64,000 nt of DNA. It comes from Pseudonocardia hierapolitana. GTDB lineage: Bacteria > Actinomycetota > Actinomycetes > Mycobacteriales > Pseudonocardiaceae. The notes beneath the pieces were generated by a model that saw nothing but the letters and a program-made list of their open reading frames with translations, was not told the origin of the DNA and ran no database searches. How positions within the stretch are numbered: the stretch's first letter is position 1; every line of letters begins with the position of its first letter. The DNA lies in contig NZ_VIWU01000001.1 in NCBI RefSeq assembly GCF_007994075.1, positions 2,976,001-3,040,000 on the forward strand. The letters are read 5' to 3'. Both the position numbers and the translations under genes were made by a program. Below are positions 1 to 7,375 of the stretch, piece by piece.

Positions 1-135
1 GATCAAAGCAACAGCTGTGGCGACGAGCAGCACCACGCCGCCGACGGTCTCGGTGCGCAGGAAGCGCGCGAACTCACTGATGGGCGTGACGGGGCGGCGT
101 TCCTGCACGGGCGGTTCCGGTCCTTCCGTGGGCAT
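1..135 (-). CDS. nhaA: Na+/H+ antiporter NhaA, N-terminal fragment (runs off the window)
   Basis: This is the first 45 codons of a second NhaA-type antiporter, which exchanges sodium or lithium for protons at the inner membrane. The reverse strand from an ATG at 135 reads MPTEGPEPPVQ, then a short cytoplasmic arm, then RTETVGGVVLLVATAVALI. This last stretch is the start of the first NhaA membrane helix and closely matches [20 protein letters not shown] in the complete nhaA at 1884-3191. The rest of the gene lies left of position 1. Its leader carries the 24-base element shared with the other nhaA. Identification is secure; whether the gene is intact cannot be seen. Confidence 0.85.
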   Translation of the reverse strand, partial: MPTEGPEPPVQERRPVTPISEFARFLRTETVGGVVLLVATAVALI

Positions 136-147
136 GACAACGACGTC

Positions 148-171
148 GCCGACCAGACTTCCCGGCACACC
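148..171 (-). promoter_or_regulatory. Repeated leader element, copy 1 (upstream of partial nhaA)
   Basis: On the reverse strand this reads GGTGTG followed by CCGGGAAGTCTGGTCGGC and ends 12 bases before the nhaA ATG at 135. A TAAGGT -10-like box lies 9 bases upstream of its GTG, so transcription probably begins at or just before the element. GCCGG and CTGGT can pair around a GAAGN loop. The following GGCGAC can pair with GTTGTC. The same element occurs at 1800, 3226 and 6459. Confidence 0.6.
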
Positions 172-326
172 CCGCGAGAACCTTAACCCGCATCCACCGA
201 GGACGGGGGCGTGATCACGGTCATGCGTGGCGGCTCCGCCGACCCGCCCCCGGCCGGGTCCGGTGCGGCTCGCCCGGCTGCCGCCGCCCTACGCTGTAAC
301 CCGTCGAGGAAAGGGGCGGAGCGCAG

Positions 327-512
327 GTGCCACGCGAACTCCGAGCGTCCGACGCCGAGCGGCAGGCGGTCACCCGGCGGCTCGAGCGGGCGTTCCGGGA
401 CGGGCGGCTGACGGTCGTCGAGTTCGACGAGCGGACGCAGGCCGCCTACGCGGCGAGAACGCGCGGTGAGCTGGACGACCTCACCGAGGACCTGCCTCCT
501 GATCTGTGGTGA
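327..512 (+). CDS. DUF1707 (SHOCT-like) small protein
   Basis: A 61-residue protein starts at a GTG with an AAGGGGCGGA purine-rich ribosome site about 7 bases upstream. The sequence from about residue 4 (ELRASDAERQAVTRRLERAF, then RDGRLTVVEFDERTQAAYAART) is the DUF1707 domain, a short helical domain often found at the N-terminus of actinobacterial membrane proteins. Here it stands alone, with nothing downstream except the convergent stomatin-like gene, whose last 32 bases overlap its 3' end. The family is clear; the molecular function is unknown. Confidence 0.8.
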   Translation: MPRELRASDAERQAVTRRLERAFRDGRLTVVEFDERTQAAYAARTRGELDDLTEDLPPDLW

Positions 513-1389
513 CCGCGCGCTTGCCGGCCTCGTCACCATCGGTGTTCGGGAGGTCCGGGGCGGGCGCCACGGACCGCACCGGCGGCAGGGGGTTCGACGC
601 CTCGGAAGGTGCGGAAGCGGCCCGGTCGCGGCTCGGCGCGCCCGTCGCGTTCTCGAAGAAGCGCAGGAGCTCCACCGGCAACGGCATCACGAGCGTGCTG
701 TTCTGGTCCGAGGCCACGTCGCTGACGGTCTGCAGGAGCCGCAGCTGCAGCGCACCGGGCGTGTCGGCCATGACCCGTGCGGCGTCGGCCAGCCGGGTCG
801 AGGCCTGGTACTCGCCGTCGGCGGCGATGACCCGGGCGCGGCGGTCCCGCTCGGCCTCCGCCTGGTGCGCCATCGCGCGGCGCATGCTCTCGGGAAGGGC
901 GATGTCCTTGATCTCGACCCGATCGACGGAGATCCCCCAGTCGTCGGTAGGTGTGTCGATCACCGCACGCAGCTCGGCGTTGACCTGCTCCCGGTCCGAC
1001 AGCATGGTGTCGAGGTCGGCCCGGCCGATCACCGACCGCAGCGACGTCCGCGCGACCTGGGAGATGGCGCCGAGGTAGTTCTCGACGTTGACCACCGCCT
1101 TCACCGGGTCGGTCACCCGGAAGTACACGACGGCGTCGACGCTGAGGGTCACGTTGTCCTTCGTGATCGCGCCCTGCGGCGGGACGTCGAGCACTATGGT
1201 CTGGACGGGCACCTTCACCATCCGGTCTGCGACCGGGATCATCAGCTGCAGGCCCGGCTGCCGCACCACGGGCAGGAGCCGCCCGAAGCGCAGGACCACA
1301 CCCCGCTGGTACTGCTGCACCATCCGGACACCGCTGGCCACCAGCAGGATCACCAGCGCGACGATCACGATCAGTGCGGTTGTGAGCAC
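481..1389 (-). CDS. Stomatin/slipin-like SPFH (band 7) membrane protein
   Basis: A 302-residue SPFH/band 7 protein, likely an inner-membrane scaffold of the slipin type. It begins with one N-terminal membrane helix (residues about 2-20, LTTALIVIVALVILLVASG), followed by the PHB/SPFH fold with QYQRGVVLRFGRL, PGLQLMIPVADRM and the typical LRSVIGRADLDTMLSDREQVN stretch near residues 120-140. A Pro/Ala-rich tail ends the protein. The frame stays open upstream to 1569, but the GTG at 1389 starts exactly at the membrane helix and has a GAAGG/GGAG site before it, so I chose it. The SPFH partner protease (NfeD type) is not adjacent. The 3' end overlaps the convergent DUF1707 gene. Confidence 0.85.
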   Translation of the reverse strand: MLTTALIVIVALVILLVASGVRMVQQYQRGVVLRFGRLLPVVRQPGLQLMIPVADRMVKVPVQTIVLDVPPQGAITKDNVTLSVDAVVYFRVTDPVKAVVNVENYLGAISQVARTSLRSVIGRADLDTMLSDREQVNAELRAVIDTPTDDWGISVDRVEIKDIALPESMRRAMAHQAEAERDRRARVIAADGEYQASTRLADAARVMADTPGALQLRLLQTVSDVASDQNSTLVMPLPVELLRFFENATGAPSRDRAASAPSEASNPLPPVRSVAPAPDLPNTDGDEAGKRAVTTDQEAGPR

Positions 1390-1435
1390 AGCTCCACATC
1401 CTTCGTATGGCGGCTGGTTCCGATCAGGTGCTGAT

Positions 1436-1768
1436 TCAGTCCCAACCGTTCTTCTCGGTGACGGCGAGCAGCAGCCACGGGACGACGACGAGGGTGGTGA
1501 CGAGACCGACAACGGCCCACCACGACGCCGGCAACAGCGAGCCGACGACCACGAGGACGAGCAGCCCAACGAGCAGGAGGCCCGTGGTCGGAACGGACAG
1601 CGGCCACCAGCGTGGCGGCGCCGAGCGGTACCGCCACGGGCGGCTGAGCCTCTGGTCGAGGCGGGGGTCGCTCGCGGCCAGGTCGCGCTCGATGCCGGCG
1701 AGGGTTCGACGCTCCCACTCGGACAGGGCGTCGGGGTCGTCGTGACCGGGAGTGGACGATGCGGTCAT
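1436..1768 (-). CDS. DUF3040 membrane protein
   Basis: A 110-residue protein with the DUF3040 signature: an acidic N-terminal helix, SEWERRTLAGIERDLAASDP then RLDQRL at about residues 16-42, followed by two membrane helices (about 60-82 and 84-103) and a short polar tail. DUF3040 proteins are small actinobacterial membrane proteins of unknown function. The start at 1768 is the ATG directly before the conserved domain; a longer frame upstream is only an open antisense frame. The leader carries the same 24-base element as both nhaA genes, hinting at an ion- or envelope-stress role. Confidence 0.8.
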   Translation of the reverse strand: MTASSTPGHDDPDALSEWERRTLAGIERDLAASDPRLDQRLSRPWRYRSAPPRWWPLSVPTTGLLLVGLLVLVVVGSLLPASWWAVVGLVTTLVVVPWLLLAVTEKNGWD

Positions 1769-1799
1769 CGCGGGGCCTTTCGCGCAGTCGGCATGTGCT

Positions 1800-1823
1800 G
1801 CCGACCAGCCTTCCCGGCACGCC
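1800..1823 (-). promoter_or_regulatory. Repeated leader element, copy 2 (upstream of the DUF3040 gene)
   Basis: The reverse strand reads GGCGTG then CCGGGAAGGCTGGTCGGC, 31 bases before the DUF3040 start. A TACGAT -10-like box precedes it. The downstream hairpin GTCGGCA/TGCCGAC replaces GTCGGCGA/TCGCCGAC of the nhaA copy at 3226, a compensatory change. The GTG codon present in the nhaA copies is GCG here, which argues against a conserved upstream reading frame. Confidence 0.55.
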
Positions 1824-1883
1824 CCGCCCTGATCGTACGTTTCAGCACGTCGACCCACCACCCCGCAGCGGTGCGGATCGAGC

Positions 1884-3191
1884 TCAGGCCCGGCCTTGGT
1901 CGGACTCGTACACGTCGGGAACGCCGTCGGCGTCCGTGTCCCGCTCCTCCTCCGCACAGATGCGCCGGTAGCGCCGGTTGCGCATGCGCAGTACGACCGT
2001 GGCCAGCAGCGCCGAGAGCAGCGACCCGAGCAGCACTCCGATCTTGACGTGCTCGTCGCCCGTGCTTCCCTCGCCGAAGGCGAGCTCGCCGATGAGCAGC
2101 GACACGGTGAACCCGATGCCGGCCAGCAGCGCGAGCCCCAGCACGTCCGTCCAGCCGAGGTCGTCGGAGAGCCGGGCACGGGTGAACCGCTGCACCAGCC
2201 AGGTGGAGCCCAGTACGCCGACCGGCTTGCCGACCACGAGCCCGACGATGATCCCGAGCGTGACCGAGTCACCGAGGCTCGCGCCCATCTCGGCCGCACC
2301 GCCGATCGTCACACCCGCGGCGAAGAACGCGAAGATCGGCACGGCCACACCGGCGGACAACGGGCGGAACCGGTGCTCGAAGTGCTCGGCGAGTCCCGGC
2401 CCCGGTCCTGGCGAGCGCCGGATCACCGGCACGGCGAACCCGAGCAGGACCCCTGCCACCGTGGCGTGCACGCCCGACTCGTGCACCAGCACCCAGGTGG
2501 CGACGGCCAGTGGGAGCAACAACCACCAGGACCGCACCCGCCGCTGCACCAGCAGCGCGAACAGCCCCAGCGGGATCGCGGCGAGCGCGAGCGGGCCCCA
2601 CGACAGCGAGTCCGTGTAGAAGACAGCGATGATCGTGATCGCGAGCAGGTCGTCGACCACCGCGAGCGTCAGCAGGAACGTCCGCAGGGCCGATGGCAGG
2701 TGCGTGCTGATCACCGCGAGGACGGCGAGCGCGAACGCGATGTCGGTGGCGGTCGGGATGGCCCAGCCGACCAGCGCCTCCGATCCGGCCGCGGCGTTGA
2801 TCGACGTGTAGAGCAGCGCGGGAACCGCCATGCCGCCCACCGCGGCGGCCACCGGGAGGGCCGCGCGTCGCGGGTCGCGCAGGTCACCCGCCACGAACTC
2901 GCGCTTGAGCTCCAGCCCGGCCACGAAGAAGAAGATCGCGAGCAGGCCGTCGGCCGCCCACTGGTGGAGCGTGAGATCGAGGTGGAGCGCGGCGGGGCCG
3001 ACCTTCAGGTCGCTCAGCCACCGGTAGCCGTCCGCCCACGGCGAGTTCGCCCACAGCAGCCCGACCGCCGCGGCCGCGACCAGCAGGATGCCACCGACGG
3101 TCTCGGTGCGGAGGATGTCGCCGATCCGGCGCGCCTCCGGCCAGCTGCGCCTGGCGAGCAGGGAGGGGGTGGGTCGAGCGGGCGGGCCCAT
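1884..3191 (-). CDS. nhaA: Na+/H+ antiporter NhaA
   Basis: A complete 435-residue NhaA, the pH-regulated antiporter that expels Na+ or Li+ in exchange for protons. Landmarks in order: [20 protein letters not shown] (helix 1), [35 protein letters not shown], and [19 protein letters not shown], which holds the adjacent Asp pair that binds cation and proton. [18 protein letters not shown] follows towards the C-terminus. An acidic tail ([19 protein letters not shown]) extends past the last helix and looks like a thrombospondin-type-3-like Asp-rich calcium-binding loop. Start ATG at 3191 follows GAGGAGC. An 18-codon open frame in the leader ends directly at this ATG. Confidence 0.93.
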   Translation of the reverse strand: MGPPARPTPSLLARRSWPEARRIGDILRTETVGGILLVAAAAVGLLWANSPWADGYRWLSDLKVGPAALHLDLTLHQWAADGLLAIFFFVAGLELKREFVAGDLRDPRRAALPVAAAVGGMAVPALLYTSINAAAGSEALVGWAIPTATDIAFALAVLAVISTHLPSALRTFLLTLAVVDDLLAITIIAVFYTDSLSWGPLALAAIPLGLFALLVQRRVRSWWLLLPLAVATWVLVHESGVHATVAGVLLGFAVPVIRRSPGPGPGLAEHFEHRFRPLSAGVAVPIFAFFAAGVTIGGAAEMGASLGDSVTLGIIVGLVVGKPVGVLGSTWLVQRFTRARLSDDLGWTDVLGLALLAGIGFTVSLLIGELAFGEGSTGDEHVKIGVLLGSLLSALLATVVLRMRNRRYRRICAEEERDTDADGVPDVYESDQGRA

Positions 3192-3225
3192 TCATGCTCC
3201 TCGGGAAGACGTCGGCGATCCACTC

Positions 3226-3249
3226 GCCGACCAGACTTCCCGGCACACC
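3226..3249 (-). promoter_or_regulatory. Repeated leader element, copy 3 (upstream of nhaA)
   Basis: Reverse strand GGTGTG plus CCGGGAAGTCTGGTCGGC, identical to copy 1. A TAGGGT -10-like box ends 8 bases before the GTG at 3248. An 8-bp hairpin (GTCGGCGA/TCGCCGAC) follows directly. CGGGAAG of the element is also complementary to CTTCCCG located just before the GAGGAG ribosome site, so two alternative folds are possible, one of which would mask the ribosome site. Confidence 0.62.
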
Positions 3250-3308
3250 GTCGACAACCCTAACGCCTTCCTGACGGTGCGGAGGCCGGACCCGGCCGTC
3301 GGATTGTG

Positions 3309-3326
3309 TTTCAGTTGTGGCTGAAA
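3309..3326 (+). promoter_or_regulatory. Predicted GbsR/MarR-type operator
   Basis: TTTCAG-N6-CTGAAA, an 18-base palindrome just upstream of the regulator gene at 3357. The same 18-base geometry (TTTCA-N8-TGAAA) stands at 6396-6413 in front of the second regulator of the same family. It is probably an autoregulatory site. Confidence 0.6.
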
Positions 3327-3356
3327 TTGCCAGCAGCGACAGCCGGAGGTGAAAGG

Positions 3357-3839
3357 TTGGGAAGCGATCCTCCGCGCGCGGAGGTGCTGGAGTGGGTCGA
3401 ACGCATCGCAAGGTACTGCGTCGACCAGGACGGCATTCCGCTGATCGCGGGCAGGATCCTCGGTTGGCTGACGGTGTGCGTGCCAGCCGAGCAATCGGCT
3501 GCGCAGATCGCCGAGGCGATCGGGGCCAGCCGTGCGTCGCTCACGACCAACCTGCGCCTGCTGACGTCGGTCGGCTTCCTCGGCCAGGTCACCAGGCCGG
3601 GCGAACGCACCGTGTACTACCGGGTCGACGACGCCGCGTGGGCCCGGGTTGTGCAGCGGCAGGTGCAGTCGCTGTCCGCGCTCGGCGGCATCCTGCGCGA
3701 CGGGCTCGATCTCGTCGATGGCGAGCACGGCACCCGGATGCACACCACCCATGCCGTGTTCTCATGGCTGGACGACGTGTTCGCCGCCGCCCCGCCACTG
3801 CCATCCGGCAGCGACACGACGAGGAGAACACGCCCGTGA
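3357..3839 (+). CDS. GbsR/MarR-family winged-helix regulator
   Basis: A 160-residue DNA-binding regulator. The winged helix lies at about residues 30-85, with AGRILGWLTVCVP, the recognition region SAAQIAEAIGASRASLTTNL and the wing GFLGQVTRPGERTVYYRVDD. This arrangement is typical of GbsR-type MarR relatives. I place the start at TTG 3357 because GGAGGT lies 6 bases upstream and because the palindromic operator would otherwise lie inside the gene. Its stop overlaps the start of the methyltransferase by 4 bases (GTGA), so it forms an operon with the methyltransferase and the flavoprotein, which it probably controls. Confidence 0.78.
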   Translation: MGSDPPRAEVLEWVERIARYCVDQDGIPLIAGRILGWLTVCVPAEQSAAQIAEAIGASRASLTTNLRLLTSVGFLGQVTRPGERTVYYRVDDAAWARVVQRQVQSLSALGGILRDGLDLVDGEHGTRMHTTHAVFSWLDDVFAAAPPLPSGSDTTRRTRP

Positions 3840-4714
3840 ACAGCAGGTCGGCGAGCGCGCAGACCGCGATCGGCCCGATGGTGATCGCGGCGGCCGAGCG
3901 GTACACGCCGCTGCCGCAGCGGCTCGTCGACGACGAGCTGGCTGCGCGGTTCCTCCCGCCCGGCGCGCGGTGGATCGTGCGGGCCTGCCGCTGGCGGCCG
4001 GTGCGCGACCTGCTGGTGCACGCGACGGAGCGGTACGCGCCCGGGATGTGGGGCAGCATGCTGTGCCGCAAGCGGTACGCCGACGACGCGGTCACCGATG
4101 CACTCGCCGCCGGAATCGGCCAGGTCGTGATCCTCGGCGCCGGCCTGGACACCAGGGCATACCGGCTGGTCGGCCCCGCGGGAGCCGTCGCCTTCGAGCT
4201 GGACCAGCGCGCGAACACGGACGACAAGCTGCGCCGGCTGCGGGTGATCTACGAACGTGCCCCCGACCGGGTCCGGGTGATCCCGGTCGACTTCGAGGTC
4301 GACGACCTGGCCGCCGTACTGTCCGCGGCGGGCTTCGACAGCGGGCGACCCGCCCTGTTCGTCTGGGAAGCGGTCACGCAGTACCTCACGGAGGAGGCCG
4401 TCCGTGCCACGTTCACGTTCCTCGCGAAGGCACCCGCTGGCAGCCGGCTGATCTTCACCTACGTCCGCTCGGACTACCTCGACGGCACGAACCTCTACGA
4501 CGCCGGGCGGCTGCGCGATCGGATGACCGGCAGGTACGCCGTCTGGAAGTTCGGCATCGCCCCTCGGGACGTCGCTGCACTGCTGCGCGAGTACGGGTGG
4601 GCCGAGCGGGAGCAGGTGGGCCCCGCGGAGTACGCGGCGCGCTACCTCCAACCGGTCGGCCGCGACATGCCGATCAGCGAGATCGAGCGGTTCGTCCAGG
4701 CCGAGAAGGTGTGA
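3836..4714 (+). CDS. SAM-dependent methyltransferase, leucine carboxyl methyltransferase-like (PF04072 type)
   Basis: A 292-residue class I methyltransferase of the actinobacterial LCMT-like family. The SAM-binding motif is VVILGAGLDTRAYRL near residues 98-112, followed by an acidic strand (VAFELDQ) and RVIPVDFEVDDL. The N-terminal helix bundle contains SMLCRKRYADDAV, typical of this family. The GTG start overlaps the regulator stop, and GAGGAG lies about 10 bases upstream. The substrate is unknown; the next gene encodes a flavin monooxygenase, so the pair may act in sequence on a small aromatic or polyketide-like compound. Confidence 0.8.
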   Translation: MNSRSASAQTAIGPMVIAAAERYTPLPQRLVDDELAARFLPPGARWIVRACRWRPVRDLLVHATERYAPGMWGSMLCRKRYADDAVTDALAAGIGQVVILGAGLDTRAYRLVGPAGAVAFELDQRANTDDKLRRLRVIYERAPDRVRVIPVDFEVDDLAAVLSAAGFDSGRPALFVWEAVTQYLTEEAVRATFTFLAKAPAGSRLIFTYVRSDYLDGTNLYDAGRLRDRMTGRYAVWKFGIAPRDVAALLREYGWAEREQVGPAEYAARYLQPVGRDMPISEIERFVQAEKV

Positions 4715-4717
4715 GGG

Positions 4718-5923
4718 GTGCGGATCCTCGTCTCGGGGGCGAGCATCGCCGGTCCCGTTCTCGCCTACTGGCTCAGCCGCTACGGCTACGCGGTGACGGT
4801 GGTCGAACGCGCCCCTACGCTGCGCAAGACCGGCGGACACCCGGTCGACCTGTTCCGCCCCGCGATGGAGATCTCCGAGCGGATGGGGGTGCTCGGCCGC
4901 ATCGAGGAGCTGGTCACCGGCACGAACCGGCTGACCGTGATCCGGGAAGGCGCCGCGAGACCGGTCGAGATCGACCTCACCAAGGTGTTCAGCGTGGCCT
5001 CGGACCGCCACGTCGAGATCATGCGCGACGACCTCAGCGAGATCTACTACGAAGCCGCCCGGGACGACGTGGAGTACGTCTTCGGTGACTGGATCACGGC
5101 GATCTCCCCTTCCGGCGAGGTGACCTTCGAGAAGGGCTCGCCGCGCCGCTTCGACCTCGTGATCGGCGCCGACGGTCTGCACTCCGGCGTCCGCGAGCTC
5201 GTCTTCGGCGGCGAGGCCCGCCACATCCACCTCGCCTGCGCCTACATCGCCGTGCTGTCGGTCCCCAAGGAGCTCGGGCGCGACGGAGAGATGCGCATGC
5301 ACATGGGGATCGGGCGCGAGGCCGCGGTCCAGGGCGCCCGGCATCTGACGGACGCCCGAGCGGGGTTCCTGTTCCGCCCCGACCGCGAACTCGACTACCA
5401 CCATCGCGACGTGCGGCGGCAGCAGGAGCTGTTGCGCGAGACCTTCGCCGGCATGCACCCGGATGTGGACCGGTGGCTCGACGAGCTGGAACCCACCGCG
5501 GCGTTCTACTTCGACTCCATCACCCAGCTCCAGCTCGACTCCTGGTCACGGGGCCGCGTGACGCTCGTCGGCGACGCCGGTTACTGCCCCGGGCCTGCCG
5601 TAGGGGGCAGCACCAGCCTCGCGATCCTGGGCGCCTACGTCCTCGCCGGCGAGCTGGCCTTAGCGGGCGGCGACCACCAGCGCGCCTATCCCGCCTACGA
5701 GCAGGAGATGGGAGAGCTCGTCCGGCGCAGTCGCGCGTTCGCCCGCGGTGTCGCCAAGACGCTGATCCCGACCTCCGCACTGGGGGCGCGGGTGCTGGTG
5801 ACTGGCGCGCGTCTGCTCTCCGCGCTGCCCACCCCGATCAGCCGTGCGATCGCCAAGACCAACAACAAGGGCCTGCGTCTGCACGACTCGATGCGCGTCA
5901 AGGACTACCCCTGCGGCAGGTGA
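4718..5923 (+). CDS. FAD-dependent monooxygenase (UbiH/TetX-like group A)
   Basis: A 401-residue flavoprotein hydroxylase. The N-terminal Rossmann dinucleotide motif is GASIAGPVLAYWLSRYG (residues 8-24), the NAD(P)H/FAD DG motif is VIGADGLHSGVREL, and the FAD ribityl-binding GD motif is VTLVGDAGYCPGPAVGG. This order is that of class A monooxygenases such as p-hydroxybenzoate hydroxylase and TetX. The GTG start lies 3 bases after the methyltransferase stop, so translation is probably coupled. Control by the GbsR-type regulator suggests a role in modifying or detoxifying a small molecule, but the substrate cannot be read from sequence. Confidence 0.85.
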   Translation: MRILVSGASIAGPVLAYWLSRYGYAVTVVERAPTLRKTGGHPVDLFRPAMEISERMGVLGRIEELVTGTNRLTVIREGAARPVEIDLTKVFSVASDRHVEIMRDDLSEIYYEAARDDVEYVFGDWITAISPSGEVTFEKGSPRRFDLVIGADGLHSGVRELVFGGEARHIHLACAYIAVLSVPKELGRDGEMRMHMGIGREAAVQGARHLTDARAGFLFRPDRELDYHHRDVRRQQELLRETFAGMHPDVDRWLDELEPTAAFYFDSITQLQLDSWSRGRVTLVGDAGYCPGPAVGGSTSLAILGAYVLAGELALAGGDHQRAYPAYEQEMGELVRRSRAFARGVAKTLIPTSALGARVLVTGARLLSALPTPISRAIAKTNNKGLRLHDSMRVKDYPCGR

Positions 5924-5929
5924 GTGGGG

Positions 5930-6394
5930 TCAGGTGTCCTGCTCTTCCTTCCAGCGATCGATGAGTGCGGGGAGCTCCGCGAACAGGTACGCGTAGAAGT
6001 CCCGCATCCGCTCCAGCCGCCGAGCCGCCGGGCTGTCGGGAGGGGCGCTGGCGATTCCTGCCTCCGCGATCTCCTGCATCACCTGGATCATCTCGTTCTG
6101 GCTGCTCATCATCGTTGCCCAGGCGTCGTCCCGCATGCGGAAGTGGGCGCGCCTGCTTCCCGGGACCGGGGCGGGCTCGATCAGCCCGACGGTGCGGAGC
6201 ATGGTGATCGCACCCGAGATCGAACCCGCGCTCGCGCCGAGTTGCTCACCCAGCTCGGCCGCGGTCACCGACTCGCGCTCGGAGAACAGGAACGCCGCCA
6301 GCACGCGGGCGATCATCCGCTGCATCCCGTTCTGGTTCAGCGCGAGCGCAAGACGCTCGGCGACCTCGCTGCTGCCGCTCAACCGAGTCACCAC
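5930..6394 (-). CDS. GbsR/MarR-family regulator of the divergent ABC exporter
   Basis: A 154-residue regulator. The winged helix spans about residues 25-85: MIARVLAAFLFSERES, TAAELGEQLGASAGSISGAI (helix-turn-helix) and the wing GLIEPAPVPGSRRAHFRM. A C-terminal helical half (AWATMMSSQNEMIQVMQEIAE) should form the dimer. The GTG at 6394 has GAAAG before it. The gene is divergent from the ABC exporter; the intergenic palindrome at 6396-6413 touches its own start and the predicted -35 of the exporter promoter, so it likely represses both. Confidence 0.82.
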   Translation of the reverse strand: MVTRLSGSSEVAERLALALNQNGMQRMIARVLAAFLFSERESVTAAELGEQLGASAGSISGAITMLRTVGLIEPAPVPGSRRAHFRMRDDAWATMMSSQNEMIQVMQEIAEAGIASAPPDSPAARRLERMRDFYAYLFAELPALIDRWKEEQDT

Positions 6395-6395
6395 C

Positions 6396-6413
6396 TTTCA
6401 AAAATCTCTGAAA
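6396..6413. promoter_or_regulatory. Predicted operator shared by GbsR-type regulator and ABC exporter
   Basis: TTTCA-N8-TGAAA palindrome with the same half-sites and length as 3309-3326. On the plus strand a possible promoter (TTCAAA at 6397, 17-base spacer, TACCGT at 6420) overlaps it, so a bound regulator would block transcription of the exporter. Confidence 0.6.
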
Positions 6414-6458
6414 TCATGCTACCGTTCACCGGTCGGTTCCGCCCGGGCGCGGAGCCGT

Positions 6459-6482
6459 GGTGAGCCGGGAAGCCTGGTCGGC
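6459..6482 (+). promoter_or_regulatory. Repeated leader element, copy 4 (upstream of the ABC exporter)
   Basis: Plus strand GGTGAG then CCGGGAAGCCTGGTCGGC, differing from the nhaA copies at two of 24 positions. It lies in the predicted leader of the ABC exporter mRNA, 32 bases before the ATG at 6515. The variable base falls in the predicted loop of the first hairpin. Confidence 0.55.
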
Positions 6483-6514
6483 GCCGTCGTACTCGCGTGC
6501 CCCCAGGAGTTCGC

Positions 6515-7375
6515 ATGCCCGTCATCGAGGTCGACGACCTCACCTTCCGCTACCCGAAGACCACCGCACCGGCGGTCAAGGGGATGAGCTTCTCCGTCGA
6601 CAGGGGAGAGGTGTTCGGCTTCCTCGGCCCCAGCGGCGCCGGGAAGTCGACCACTCAGAAGATCCTCACCGGGCTGCTCACCGGCCACGGCGGCCGCGTG
6701 GCGGTGTGGGACCGCGACCCCGCCGACTGGGGAAGCGAGTACTACCAGCGCATCGGCGTCTCGTTCGAGCTGCCCAACCACTACCAGAAGCTCACGGCGC
6801 TGGAGAACCTGCAGTTCTTCGCCTCGCTGTACGCCGGCCCCACGGAGGACCCGATGGCGCTCCTGGAGGCGGTCGAACTCGCTGCGGCCGCCGACACCCG
6901 CGTCGGGCAGTTCTCCAAGGGAATGCAGATGCGGCTGGTCTTCGCCCGCGCGCTGCTGCACCGCCCCGAACTGCTGTTCCTCGACGAGCCGACCTCCGGT
7001 CTCGACCCGGTGAACGCGGGGCGCGTGAAGGACATCGTCCGGGAGCTGCGCGGGCAGGGCCGCACGGTCTTCCTGACCACGCACGACATGGCGACCGCCG
7101 AGGAGCTGTGCGACCGCGTCGCCTTCGTGGTCGACGGCCGGATCGCCGCGCTCGACACCCCCACCGAGCACAAGGTCAGCCGCAGCAGGCGCACCGTGCG
7201 CGTGACGTACCGCAACGGGGGCCGGCTCGAGCACGAGGACTTCCCGCTCGACGGCCTCACCGACGACGAGACCTTCCGCTCCCTCGCCCGCGAGCACCAC
7301 GTCGAGGCCCTGCACAGCCAGGAAGCCACCCTCGAGGACGTGTTCATCGACGTGACCGGTCGGTCGCTCGCATGA
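6515..7375 (+). CDS. ABC exporter ATP-binding subunit
   Basis: A 286-residue ATPase that powers a drug- or lipid-type exporter at the cytoplasmic membrane. Walker A GPSGAGKST is at about residues 38-46, the signature is FSKGMQMRL, Walker B is LLFLDEPTSGLDP, and the H-loop is TTHD. The C-terminal extension after ALDTPTEHKVS resembles the domain of the fluoroquinolone-export type (mycobacterial Rv2688c group). The start ATG at 6515 has AGGAG 5 bases upstream. It is followed by two permeases with overlapping starts, giving a complete heterodimeric exporter. Confidence 0.9.
   Translation: MPVIEVDDLTFRYPKTTAPAVKGMSFSVDRGEVFGFLGPSGAGKSTTQKILTGLLTGHGGRVAVWDRDPADWGSEYYQRIGVSFELPNHYQKLTALENLQFFASLYAGPTEDPMALLEAVELAAAADTRVGQFSKGMQMRLVFARALLHRPELLFLDEPTSGLDPVNAGRVKDIVRELRGQGRTVFLTTHDMATAEELCDRVAFVVDGRIAALDTPTEHKVSRSRRTVRVTYRNGGRLEHEDFPLDGLTDDETFRSLAREHHVEALHSQEATLEDVFIDVTGRSLA

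Noticed and set aside
3617..5458. 613-codon open frame on the minus strand
   Set aside because: Antisense to the methyltransferase and monooxygenase; no recognisable protein motifs.
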